Program-made: the position numbers and the translations under genes
Notes under the pieces: model-generated
The model's input: the letters and a program-made list of their open reading frames with translations, nothing else
Told to the model about the DNA's origin: nothing
Databases searched by the model: none
Assembly: GCA_947372405.1 (NCBI GenBank)
Contig: CANBTO010000015.1
Location: 1 to 24,096 of the forward strand
From: Verrucomicrobiaceae bacterium
GTDB lineage: Bacteria > Verrucomicrobiota > Verrucomicrobiae > Verrucomicrobiales > Akkermansiaceae
Direction of reading: 5' to 3'
Length of the DNA: 24,096 nucleotides
Part shown: one piece after another, positions 5,573 to 14,771 of the stretch
Position numbering within the stretch: position 1 is the stretch's first letter
Layout of the letters: the number at the start of each line of letters is the position of its first letter

Positions 5573-7912
5573 TCAGTTGCGGGTGATGGTTTCGCTGAGG
5601 TTCAGGATCACGTGGCAGACATCCGCGAGCGCTGCCAGTCGTGCCGGAGGAATGTCCTTGGCAACGGGGGCTTCGCCGATGCCGAGGGATTTCCCGGCCG
5701 CCTCCGGCGAGTCCTGATAACGGGTGAGCCGTTCCTGGTGCAATTTTGTTAGCAAGGTCTCTTCGGCATCGCTCGGCGGACGGGCGAGGACGCGCAGGAA
5801 CGCATCGCGAATCGGCGGCACGTCGGCAAGCGGCGGCTTGGCGAGCAGTTGCTGGGCGAGCACGCGGGCGCACTCCAGATAGGCGGGGTCGTGCAACATG
5901 GCCAGCGCCTGCAGCGGGGTGTTGGTGGCATCCCGCCGCACGGTGCAGAAATCCCGGCTTGGCGCGTCGAAGGTGGCCAACATTGGGTGAGGCACAGAGC
6001 GGCGCCAGTAGGTGTACATCGTTTTCCGATAGAGATCCGCCCCCTGGCCCTGCACATAGGTTTCCGCATGGGATGGCGGCGCGCCGAGATCCTCCCAAAT
6101 GCCTTCCGGCTGACAGGGTTTCACGCTAGGGCCGCCGACCTTGCGCACGAGCAGACCCGAGACGGCGAGGGCCTGGTCGCGGATCATTTCAGCTGCTAGA
6201 CGGAAACTCGGTCCGCGGGCGAGCAGGCGGTTTTCAGGGTCCTCCAGCTCCGGCCGGAACGTCGCGCTCTGGCCGTAGGTGGCGGACAACACGATCTTGC
6301 GGATCAAGCTTTGCTGGTTCCATCCGCCTTCGCGGAACTCCACGGCCAGCCAGTCGAGCAGTTCCGGATGGCTTGGCGCTTCGCCCTGCATTCCGAAATT
6401 GTCCGCGGTTTTTACGATGCCGATCCCGAAGAACTGTTGCCAGAGCCGGTTGACCGCCACGCGCGAGAACAAGGGGTTTTCCGGGGCGGCTAGCCATTTC
6501 GCCAAGCCCAGCCGGTTTTTTGGAAACGAGTCGAACGACGGCAGAATCGTCGGCGTTCTTGGAAACACCTCTTCACCGGGTTGGTCGAAGAGCCCTTGGC
6601 CCAGCACGAAACTTTTCCGCGGGCTCTCCTTCATGATCATGGCCCGGACCTTCGACTCCGGATGATCCTGATCGGTATATTCAATGAAGGGCTCCGCAGC
6701 CATCTGCTTGCGTCCGTTTTCCCCCGGCGCTCCCATTTCGGCGCTGGTGTTGAAGAAGGCGGAGAGCGAATAATAATCCTTCATTGTTAGAGGATCATAC
6801 TTGTGGTCATGACAGCGCGTGCATTCCATGGTGAGCCCGAGAAAAAGAGTGCCCGCCGTCGTGGTCTTGTCGTTGGCGTAAGTCACCCGATATTCCTCAT
6901 CGTTGATACCACCTTCGATCGAATAGCCGTGGTTGCGGTTGAAGCCGGTGGCGACGAGCTGTGATTGCGTGGGTTCCGGAAACAGGTCGCCCGCGAGTTG
7001 TTCGGTGACGAAGGCATCGTAGGGCATGTTCTTGCGAAACGCGTCGATCACCCAGTCGCGCCACGGCCACATGGTGCGGGCGTTGTCGAATTGATAGCCG
7101 TTGCTGTCGCCATAGCGGGCGTTGTCTAGCCAGATGGAAGCCATGCGTTCGGCGTGATCGACACTGCCTAACAAGCGATCCACCGCTCGTTGGCGGGCGT
7201 CCGGCGCGGAATCGGCTGTGAAAGCGGCGAGTTGCTCTGGAGTCGGCGGCAGCCCTGTCAGGTCGAGCGTGACACGGCGCAGCCATGCTGCGGGTGGCGC
7301 GGGTGGGGCTGGCTTGATCCCCTGTTTTTCCAGCTTCGCCAGCACGAAGCGGTCGATCTCGTTGACCGGCCACTTTGAATCGGCGACCGCTGGCGCTGCG
7401 GTCCGCACGGGCGCGACAAATGCCCAGTGCTGATCCCACTTCGCGCCATCGGCGATCCACTGACGCAGGAGGTTTTTCTGCTCGTTCGTCAACGTCAGGT
7501 TCGAATCGGGCGGCGGCATGCGCTCGTCGTCGTCCGAAGACATGATGCGCTCGACGAGCAGGGAGGAATCGGGTTTTCCGGGGACGATTGCAAAGCGTGG
7601 TGTGCCACCGTTCTCCTTTCCGGGCAGGCCTTTTTCCGCCCGCTTCCGGTTTTCGGTCGCAAGCTTCACGGCGGCGATGTCGGCCAGCGCGCTTTCACGG
7701 GTATCGAGATGCAGACCGCCCTTCCATTTTTCCCCATCCTTGCCGCCATCCGGGCCGTGGCACTTGAAGCAGCGGTCGGAAAGCAGCGGGCGAATGTCCC
7801 GGTTGAAAGAAACCTCGCTTCTAACAATCATCGGGGCCGCTGCCGTTATGACGCAAGCGAGCGGAATAATCCGGCTGATGGTCGTGCGTCGGGCCGGGAG
7901 TCCTTGCTTCAT
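5573..7912 (-). CDS. PSD1 and planctomycete cytochrome c domain protein (DUF1549/DUF1553)
   Basis: I choose ATG 7912, which puts MKQGLPARRT and a hydrophobic signal segment at the N-terminus; the open frame extends 24 codons further upstream. The 779-residue protein has a PSCyt1 haem-binding domain with CFKCH (Cys48-His52) and the typical RMPPP loop. Then comes DUF1549 (from about WPVNEIDRFVLAKLEKQG, with a second CTRCHDHKYDPL motif) and DUF1553 in the C-terminal half (FPKNRLGLAKWL, RVAVNRLWQQFFG). Such proteins are exported and presumably redox-active, but no substrate is established. The gene lies between the sulfatase and the DUF1501 gene with gaps of 46 and 3 bp, so the three are probably one operon. 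Confidence 0.92.
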   Translation of the reverse strand: MKQGLPARRTTISRIIPLACVITAAAPMIVRSEVSFNRDIRPLLSDRCFKCHGPDGGKDGEKWKGGLHLDTRESALADIAAVKLATENRKRAEKGLPGKENGGTPRFAIVPGKPDSSLLVERIMSSDDDERMPPPDSNLTLTNEQKNLLRQWIADGAKWDQHWAFVAPVRTAAPAVADSKWPVNEIDRFVLAKLEKQGIKPAPPAPPAAWLRRVTLDLTGLPPTPEQLAAFTADSAPDARQRAVDRLLGSVDHAERMASIWLDNARYGDSNGYQFDNARTMWPWRDWVIDAFRKNMPYDAFVTEQLAGDLFPEPTQSQLVATGFNRNHGYSIEGGINDEEYRVTYANDKTTTAGTLFLGLTMECTRCHDHKYDPLTMKDYYSLSAFFNTSAEMGAPGENGRKQMAAEPFIEYTDQDHPESKVRAMIMKESPRKSFVLGQGLFDQPGEEVFPRTPTILPSFDSFPKNRLGLAKWLAAPENPLFSRVAVNRLWQQFFGIGIVKTADNFGMQGEAPSHPELLDWLAVEFREGGWNQQSLIRKIVLSATYGQSATFRPELEDPENRLLARGPSFRLAAEMIRDQALAVSGLLVRKVGGPSVKPCQPEGIWEDLGAPPSHAETYVQGQGADLYRKTMYTYWRRSVPHPMLATFDAPSRDFCTVRRDATNTPLQALAMLHDPAYLECARVLAQQLLAKPPLADVPPIRDAFLRVLARPPSDAEETLLTKLHQERLTRYQDSPEAAGKSLGIGEAPVAKDIPPARLAALADVCHVILNLSETITRN

Positions 7913-7958
7913 CGGGTCTTCGAAACACCTGTGCATGGAACCACGGCGTGTAGTTGGA

Positions 7959-9344
7959 TCAGGGATTGGACGCGGGGCGGGCATTCGGGTTTTTCAGGCT
8001 GCCATCAAGCGTCGCCGCCAATTGTTTCCTGACAAGATCCATCTCGGGTTTTCCCGCCAGATTCGTCCATTCCTTGAGATCGTTCTGGTGATCATACAGT
8101 TCCTCGCTGCCGTCACCATAGCGGATGTACCGGTAACGTTCCGTCTGCACCGCGAAGCTCTTTTTCTGCCAGCCAATGATAGCGGGATACGGCCACTCCT
8201 TGCGCGGATCTTCTAACAGCGGAACCAGACTGCGACCCTGGTTTTTCAGGTTCGCGGGCAGGCCGCACATTTCGAGAAGCGTGGGATAGATGTCCATCAG
8301 GCTCACCACCCGGTCACAGCGACGCCCCGATTTCACCAGCGGACCCGCGATGATCAGAGGTGCGTGCGAGGCACGCTCCCAGAGTGTCTGTTTCTGGAAG
8401 GTGTTCTTTTCACCCATGTGGTAGCCGTGATCGGACCACAGCACGATGATCGTGTTGTCGCGGTAGGGGCTCTTGTCCAGTGCTTCAAGCACCCTGCCGA
8501 CCTGATGGTCGGTGAAGCTGACGCAGGCAAGGTAGGCCTGCACCATCTCACGCCACTTGTGGTTTTCGATCGCCCAGTCGGTTCTGGGCATCTGCTTGAG
8601 AATGCTGATTTCCTTCGCCATGGCGGGGACGTCGTCGAGGTCGTGTTTGTCGTATGGCGGAAGCGTCAGCTTATCCTTGTCATAGAGATCGAACCACTTC
8701 TTCGGCACATACCACGGCACATGGGGCCGCATGAAACCGACCATGAGCAGGAACGGTTTGTCGTGCCCGGCCTGCAACTGGTCCACGGCCCACGTCGCGG
8801 CCTGGTGGTCCGGCAGATCCTCGTCGCGTTCCGGAGCCATGGCCCAGTCCGTGCTGGTGCCCTTTTCGGACCAGTTCTTCTTCAGGTCCCCGGTACCGCC
8901 GTTGAACGGCCCCCTGCCGCCACTTGCATCGACGCTGTCCTTCGGCACGTGGTTGTGACAGATCTTGCCCACCGCCAGGGTCGTGTAGCCATTCCGCGCG
9001 AAGTAGCTGTGCAATAGCTCGGTGCCCAGATCGCGCGCGCGCTTTTGCAAGGCTTCGTCTTTCATGTGATCCTCATAGCCAAGCGTGGACGGCAGCAGGC
9101 CGGACATGATGCTCGCCCGGGACGGTCCGCACAACGGGAACTGGCAATGCGCGTCTGTGAACACCATTCCCCGTTCCGCAAGACGGTCCATGTTCGGCGT
9201 CTTCGCGTCCGGATAACGTCCTTCGAAAAACGGAAAATCGTTCAGATCATCCACGGCGATGAACAACACGTTCGGATGAAGGACTGCGGACGCAGTTGTC
9301 CCGAAGGATGCCCACAGGGCGATTGCCAGCACCAGGTTTTTCAT
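7959..9344 (-). CDS. Exported type-I sulfatase, iduronate-2-sulfatase-like
   Basis: The 461-residue protein has a Sec signal peptide (MKNLVLAIALWASF, cleavage near TASA-V). The metal-binding Asp pair sits in NVLFIAVDDLND (Asp32, Asp33), and the formylglycine signature CGPSR is at Cys72-Arg76. A second metal site appears in LWSDHGYHMGEK. The motif spacing and LPSTLGYEDH-type segment resemble iduronate-2-sulfatase-like members (S1 family). The Cys must be oxidised to formylglycine by a maturation enzyme that is not in the window. The likely role is release of sulfate from glycans in the periplasm. It heads the sulfatase-PSD1-DUF1501 set and lies 81 bp behind the ABC permease gene on the same strand. 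Confidence 0.93.
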   Translation of the reverse strand: MKNLVLAIALWASFGTTASAVLHPNVLFIAVDDLNDFPFFEGRYPDAKTPNMDRLAERGMVFTDAHCQFPLCGPSRASIMSGLLPSTLGYEDHMKDEALQKRARDLGTELLHSYFARNGYTTLAVGKICHNHVPKDSVDASGGRGPFNGGTGDLKKNWSEKGTSTDWAMAPERDEDLPDHQAATWAVDQLQAGHDKPFLLMVGFMRPHVPWYVPKKWFDLYDKDKLTLPPYDKHDLDDVPAMAKEISILKQMPRTDWAIENHKWREMVQAYLACVSFTDHQVGRVLEALDKSPYRDNTIIVLWSDHGYHMGEKNTFQKQTLWERASHAPLIIAGPLVKSGRRCDRVVSLMDIYPTLLEMCGLPANLKNQGRSLVPLLEDPRKEWPYPAIIGWQKKSFAVQTERYRYIRYGDGSEELYDHQNDLKEWTNLAGKPEMDLVRKQLAATLDGSLKNPNARPASNP

Positions 9345-9425
9345 GCGCGCTGTTTACGGCGGAGAAATCCAGCCTCATTCATCCTTGGATCTCCGGCACA
9401 CGCCCGGTGCCATGACCCACCGGAT

Positions 9426-11090
9426 TCAAAGTTTTCCTTCAAGCAGCAACTCGCGCACTTTCACCGGATCGGGCGCTTCGACTTCGACGTCCACGGGAAG
9501 AATGAGGGGCTCGATCCGGTCGATGACTTCAACAACCAGTTGCGCTTCTTTTTTCCACTCATTGACGGACTTCGCGTAGCCGCTATCCCGGATCTGGCGC
9601 CATTCGTTGCCGGACTCGATCTCACGGTCGCTTACCTTCAACTCCCGTGACGTGTAGGAACCGAAGAACGCCCAGCCTACTCTCCTTTCGCCCTCGAATC
9701 GATTGCACAAGTCCGAACCGCCGGACGTTGGGCTCTCGATACGAAACTGAAACAGAGGCCTCCTCTGATAAATTGACGCGGTCACCAATGGCGGTGCGTA
9801 GGTTTTCCAAACTAGGGAATATTCATGACCGAACAAGCGGTCCGGCGAGTGGATGAAGGCGATGGAAGCGCCGTTTTCCTTTTTGGCGAATGGTTGATCG
9901 AGCGGCCCGCGGTTGATGGTGCGGTAATGGATCCGGTCCAGCGAAACTTTGCCACGTATCCGGATCTTGTGGCGTGGCAGTGACGCGGCCGCTTCCCTTT
10001 GCCAGGACTCACCGCCTGACGAGCTGCTTCGTTCCGGACCGGGTTCATGATCAAGAACGCGATAGGTGAGCATGGGCCTTGCCTCGATCAGTCTGTCTGA
10101 AGCGTCACGAGTGGAATCTACGTTGGCCCACGCGTCCACTTGCTGTGGAACATCAGCCGTGCCGGTGACAATCAGGTTCGAGTCCGTGACCTCCAAACCG
10201 GCAACCATGATTTTTTCATCGGGCATCAGTTCAATGTTCAGCGACATGAACCTGGCATCGTTCCTGTTTCCGAAACTTGGATTGGCCGTGTCCAAGGTGG
10301 CCTTGGTGACCGCCGGCAAAGTTCTGGCAGCGGTTCGGTTCGACCGGCCCGCAATTACTCCCGGCAGGGGGATGAAGGTGATCACGATAACGGTTAGAGC
10401 GCCGGTGCCGGCCCACGCAAGCGGTCGCACGCGGCGATGTTTGTCGCGGATCCGCCGCAGGCATTGCCACGCGATTCCGGCGGTTGTCACGATCAAGGTG
10501 ACCAGCAGGTTCCATTGCACTTGCGTTCCATTGATGAAATGCGGCCGCGCCAGATTTTCGATGGGTTTATTCCAAATGAGTATGCAGGTGAGAATCACAC
10601 CTCCAAAAAAACAGATGCCGATCAGTAAGACGCGGTTTCCACCAGGATATGCCATGGCGCTCAGCGCTAGTAGGGCCGTGGCGAAACCGATCCACACCAT
10701 GATCTCCAATCCCTGACAAACAGCGGATATGCCGACGCCTGCGAAAAGCCCCATGGCGGTCGTCAACAATCCCACGGGCAGCATGATGGCAAGAAAGACG
10801 AATGCGAACTTGGCTCCATAAAGCGTCAGCGCCCGGATCGGTCGCGTCGCCCAGAAATCCTGCGGATGTTTCAGGTCGTCCCGTTTGAACATCGTGCTGA
10901 TCAAGCAAAAAAGGATGACGACGGATCCGAGAACGGTCAATGCTCCGAGCACGGTTGCCGCGCCAATTTCTGCTAGAGGTTGGGCCCACCAGTTGAAGAA
11001 CGACCAGACGATCACGCCGAGCGCAAGCCACACGACGAACAAGAGCTTGAGGTTTTCGGAAAACTCGGTTTTGAGACGGAGCAGGAACAT
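9426..11090 (-). CDS. ABC transporter permease with large extra-membrane C-terminal domain
   Basis: The first 230 or so of 554 residues contain about seven to eight hydrophobic helices, beginning LLFVVWLALGVIVWSFF and ending ALTVIVITFIPLPGVIAG. The remaining 310 residues or so are hydrophilic, with no further membrane segment. That tail is probably extracytoplasmic and resembles a beta-rich ligand or lipid-handling domain in composition, but I recognise no named domain. ABC-2-type permeases of YtrCD/BcrB-like systems are usually shorter. The gene begins 21 bp after the ATPase stop and follows a YtrA-like regulator, so it is the membrane partner of that ATPase. Substrate unknown; envelope stress or antimicrobial export are plausible from the regulator type. 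Confidence 0.8.
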   Translation of the reverse strand: MFLLRLKTEFSENLKLLFVVWLALGVIVWSFFNWWAQPLAEIGAATVLGALTVLGSVVILFCLISTMFKRDDLKHPQDFWATRPIRALTLYGAKFAFVFLAIMLPVGLLTTAMGLFAGVGISAVCQGLEIMVWIGFATALLALSAMAYPGGNRVLLIGICFFGGVILTCILIWNKPIENLARPHFINGTQVQWNLLVTLIVTTAGIAWQCLRRIRDKHRRVRPLAWAGTGALTVIVITFIPLPGVIAGRSNRTAARTLPAVTKATLDTANPSFGNRNDARFMSLNIELMPDEKIMVAGLEVTDSNLIVTGTADVPQQVDAWANVDSTRDASDRLIEARPMLTYRVLDHEPGPERSSSSGGESWQREAAASLPRHKIRIRGKVSLDRIHYRTINRGPLDQPFAKKENGASIAFIHSPDRLFGHEYSLVWKTYAPPLVTASIYQRRPLFQFRIESPTSGGSDLCNRFEGERRVGWAFFGSYTSRELKVSDREIESGNEWRQIRDSGYAKSVNEWKKEAQLVVEVIDRIEPLILPVDVEVEAPDPVKVRELLLEGKL

Positions 11091-11111
11091 GGCGGTGGAA
11101 ACGTTAGAATT

Positions 11112-12041
11112 TCATGCGGCCGGACGTGTGGCACGTCGCTGGCGTTTTTTGTCCTTGGCGAGGACGAGGTAGATGTCGCGCAGTGACAGCAACTGTGATT
11201 CCTCCGCAGCGAGCGGACCGAAGAATTCCGCGATGCGAGCGGGCGATGATTCGGCATCGTGTTGCGTTTCAACGAAGCTCCAGCGTTTGGTATCGTGCGC
11301 CTCGACGAGTAACCAGTCGCTTGGAAAATCGTCGCGCGTGCAGTCGTTACTGGTGTGGATGGACCAACGGCGGAAACGGGTTTGCAGTATGTCGAGCGGT
11401 TCGCTGAGCACGATGTTGCCGTGTTCGATGATGGTCACGGAGTCGCAGAGACGTTCGACTTCGTGGATGTCGTGCGAGGAAAGCAGCAGGGTCCAGTTTC
11501 CGCCGTCCATGAGTTCGAGGATGCCGTCGATGAATTCCTCACGGACCAATGGATCAAGCCCGCTGAACGGTTCGTCTAACAGAAGAAGCTCGGGGCGGTA
11601 GGCGAGCGAGGCGACGAGGGCGGCCTTCATCTGCATGCCGCGCGACATGTTGCCGAGCTTGCGCTGCCAGGGCAGCTCGAAGTTTCTGATCAACTCCTCG
11701 CAGAACGCGTCGTCCCAAGTCGGGTATTGCGGGCGGAGGTAGTCCACCATGCCTTGCAGCGTCCAGCGGAGTGGCAGGCGTTGGTTTTCCGAAACGTAGC
11801 CGAGGCGTTGGAAAAATGCCGAGGTGTCGCAGCCAAGAGTCTCGCCCAAGACGGTGCCGGAGCCGGAACTGGCGCGGTAGAGGTTGGTGAGGATGCGCAG
11901 CGTGGTGGTCTTGCCCGCTCCGTTTTCGCCGAGCAGGGCCATCGCGGAGCCGCGCTTCACGCGCAGGTCGATGTCCCGCAGCGCTGGGAATTTTCCGAAG
12001 TTCATGCCGACTCCGGCAATGTCGATGGCGTGTTCGTTCAT
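11112..12041 (-). CDS. ABC transporter ATP-binding protein
   Basis: The start at 12041 ([16 protein letters not shown]) overlaps the gntR stop by ATGA and has AGGAAA upstream; a longer frame begins inside gntR. The 309-residue ATPase has Walker A GENGAGKT (38-45), a degenerate signature NMSRGM in place of LSGGQ (about 131-136), Walker B LLLLDEP (Asp156, Glu157) and the H-loop His190 in SSHD. About 100 extra residues at the C-terminus may contact the permease or regulate turnover. The arrangement regulator-ATPase-permease matches Ytr/Bcr-type efflux modules. The Walker B leucines use a rare TTA codon within the TGTTAG hexamer at 11576-11581. Confidence 0.92.
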   Translation of the reverse strand: MNEHAIDIAGVGMNFGKFPALRDIDLRVKRGSAMALLGENGAGKTTTLRILTNLYRASSGSGTVLGETLGCDTSAFFQRLGYVSENQRLPLRWTLQGMVDYLRPQYPTWDDAFCEELIRNFELPWQRKLGNMSRGMQMKAALVASLAYRPELLLLDEPFSGLDPLVREEFIDGILELMDGGNWTLLLSSHDIHEVERLCDSVTIIEHGNIVLSEPLDILQTRFRRWSIHTSNDCTRDDFPSDWLLVEAHDTKRWSFVETQHDAESSPARIAEFFGPLAAEESQLLSLRDIYLVLAKDKKRQRRATRPAA

Positions 12042-12448
12042 GGTGTTTTCCTGGATGGAGGTTGTTGTTCGAGGGCTTGCCACGCGTCGCGCAGCGCCTG
12101 GTCCAAATCGTCGATGCCGAACCCCACACGCCGCGCTTCGATGACGAGCGCCTCAAGATCGGTACGGATCATGTCGAGTTTCTGGCGCGCAGTGCGTCGG
12201 ATGCTTGGTGCGACTCGAGTGCCCCGGCCCGGCAGCACCTCGAGCGTGCCTTCGTTCACCAACGCCTGCACCACCTTGTGGGCGGTGTTCGGATTGATCC
12301 TCGCCGCCTTTCCCAGCACCCGCACCGAGGGAAATGAATCGCCCTCGACGAGAATGCCGCGAGCCACCGCGCGATGCACCGCTTGGATGACCTGCTCGTA
12401 AGCGGGACTTCCCGGCTGGATTTCGATCTGGAAGGGCAATGAATCCAT
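12038..12448 (-). CDS. GntR-family repressor, YtrA-like subfamily
   Basis: The 136-residue regulator has an N-terminal winged helix ([56 protein letters not shown]) and a short helical C-terminal part of about 55 residues. The short effector-lacking tail is the mark of the YtrA subfamily, which typically represses its own ABC-transporter operon. It overlaps the ATPase gene by four bases, so the three genes are coupled. The start at 12448 sits about 25 bp from a candidate operator at 12473-12493. The inducer cannot be read from the sequence; cell-wall-active compounds induce the Bacillus homologue. Confidence 0.9.
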   Translation of the reverse strand: MDSLPFQIEIQPGSPAYEQVIQAVHRAVARGILVEGDSFPSVRVLGKAARINPNTAHKVVQALVNEGTLEVLPGRGTRVAPSIRRTARQKLDMIRTDLEALVIEARRVGFGIDDLDQALRDAWQALEQQPPSRKTP

Positions 12449-12467
12449 CGGATCTGCACAATCGTGT

Positions 12468-12503
12468 CTAGGTGTCCTATTACAACTAGTACAGCTTGGC
12501 TAG
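12468..12503 (-). promoter_or_regulatory. Candidate gntR autoregulatory operator
   Basis: TGTCCTA (12473-12479) and TAGTACA (12487-12493) form an inverted repeat with one mismatch and a 7-base spacer. The tetramer CTAG, rare elsewhere here, occurs three times in the same stretch (12468, 12486, 12500). On the minus strand a -10-like TAATAG overlaps the left arm. This is where a self-repressing GntR protein would be expected to bind. Binding is inferred. Confidence 0.4.
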
Positions 12504-12592
12504 TGAAAAGTGGAGGTGCTTGCGGCTTTGACAAGTCCGGTCCGCCCGTGCAGTTTTCCCGCCCCGCCGCGAACCACGGCGGGATTTCTACC

Positions 12593-14017
<1,425 letters not shown>

Positions 14018-14028
14018 TCCCAAATCCA

Positions 14029-14055
14029 CAATCCTCAATCCTCAATCCTCAATCT
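14029..14055. repeat. 7-bp tandem repeat in the leuC-leuD gap
   Basis: CAATCCT is repeated almost four times head to tail, ending 4 bp before the leuD ATG. It takes the place of any Shine-Dalgarno sequence. The unit is seen directly. Any role in translation of leuD is speculative. Confidence 0.8.
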
Positions 14056-14059
14056 CAAG

Positions 14060-14662
14060 ATGGCCCTCGAACCCGTCAAACAAGTCTCCGGCCGCGCGGT
14101 CTTCATCCCCGGCGCGGACATCGACACCGACCGCATCATTCCCGCGCGTTTCATGAAATGCGTCACCTTCGACGGACTCGGCGAGTTCGCGTTCTACGAC
14201 GTGCGTTTCAACTCCGAGACCGGCGAGAAGACCGACCACCCGCTCAACGATCCGCGTTTCGCAGGCGCGTCCATCCTCGTCGCCGGCGTCAATTTCGGTT
14301 GCGGCTCCTCCCGTGAGCACGCGCCCCAATCGCTCCGCAAGTATGGCTTCAACGGCGTTATCGCCGAGTCCTTCGCGGAAATCTTCTACGGCAACTCCAC
14401 CACCCTCGCCATGCCCTGCGTGATGGCCACCGCCGCCGACGTCGTCGCGCTCCAAAACGCCATTGAAGCGGACCCCTCCATTTCCGTCACCATCGACGTG
14501 GAAAACCTCAAAGTCACCGTCTCCAACGGCCTCGAATTCCCCGTCAAGATGCCGGACTCCGCCCGCGAGGCGCTCGTTTCCGGTCGCTGGGATCCCATCC
14601 AGGAACTGCTGGACAACGATGCTGCTATTGAAGCGAAGGCACGCGCTCTTCACTACGTCTGA
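14060..14662 (+). CDS. leuD: 3-isopropylmalate dehydratase small subunit
   Basis: The 200-residue swivel-domain subunit pairs with LeuC to form the active isopropylmalate isomerase. Diagnostic segments are GADIDTDRIIPARF (about 18-31), NFGCGSSREHAPQSL in the middle, and FAEIFYGNSTTLAMPCV. Length and motifs are complete. It is separated from leuC by 42 bp of repeat-rich leader, so the two are very likely co-transcribed. The downstream gap holds a nested hairpin before ccoG. Confidence 0.97.
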   Translation: MALEPVKQVSGRAVFIPGADIDTDRIIPARFMKCVTFDGLGEFAFYDVRFNSETGEKTDHPLNDPRFAGASILVAGVNFGCGSSREHAPQSLRKYGFNGVIAESFAEIFYGNSTTLAMPCVMATAADVVALQNAIEADPSISVTIDVENLKVTVSNGLEFPVKMPDSAREALVSGRWDPIQELLDNDAAIEAKARALHYV

Positions 14663-14679
14663 TTCTCTCTTGCAGTTGA

Positions 14680-14731
14680 CTCCGCAAATCCCGCCATGAA
14701 TCCTGCGCGGTTTTGCGCATGACATGCGGAG
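14680..14731. other. Nested inverted repeats between leuD and ccoG
   Basis: Outer arms CTCCGCA (14680-14686) and TGCGGAG (14725-14731) enclose an inner hairpin TGCGC (14704-14708) / GCGCA (14715-14719) with loop GGTTTT. No T-tract follows the outer stem. It may be a weak terminator of leuCD, an mRNA structure, or part of the ccoG promoter region. The pairing is seen; the role is open. Confidence 0.4.
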
Positions 14732-14771
14732 CGCGTGAGACAGGATGGTGCGAGTCTCCGAGCCCCACCCG

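Noticed and set aside
9345..9425. Possible terminator between the ABC permease and sulfatase genes
   Set aside because: Only a 5-bp stem (GGCAC/GTGCC) without a T-tract is visible, so I cannot say whether the two groups are separate transcripts.
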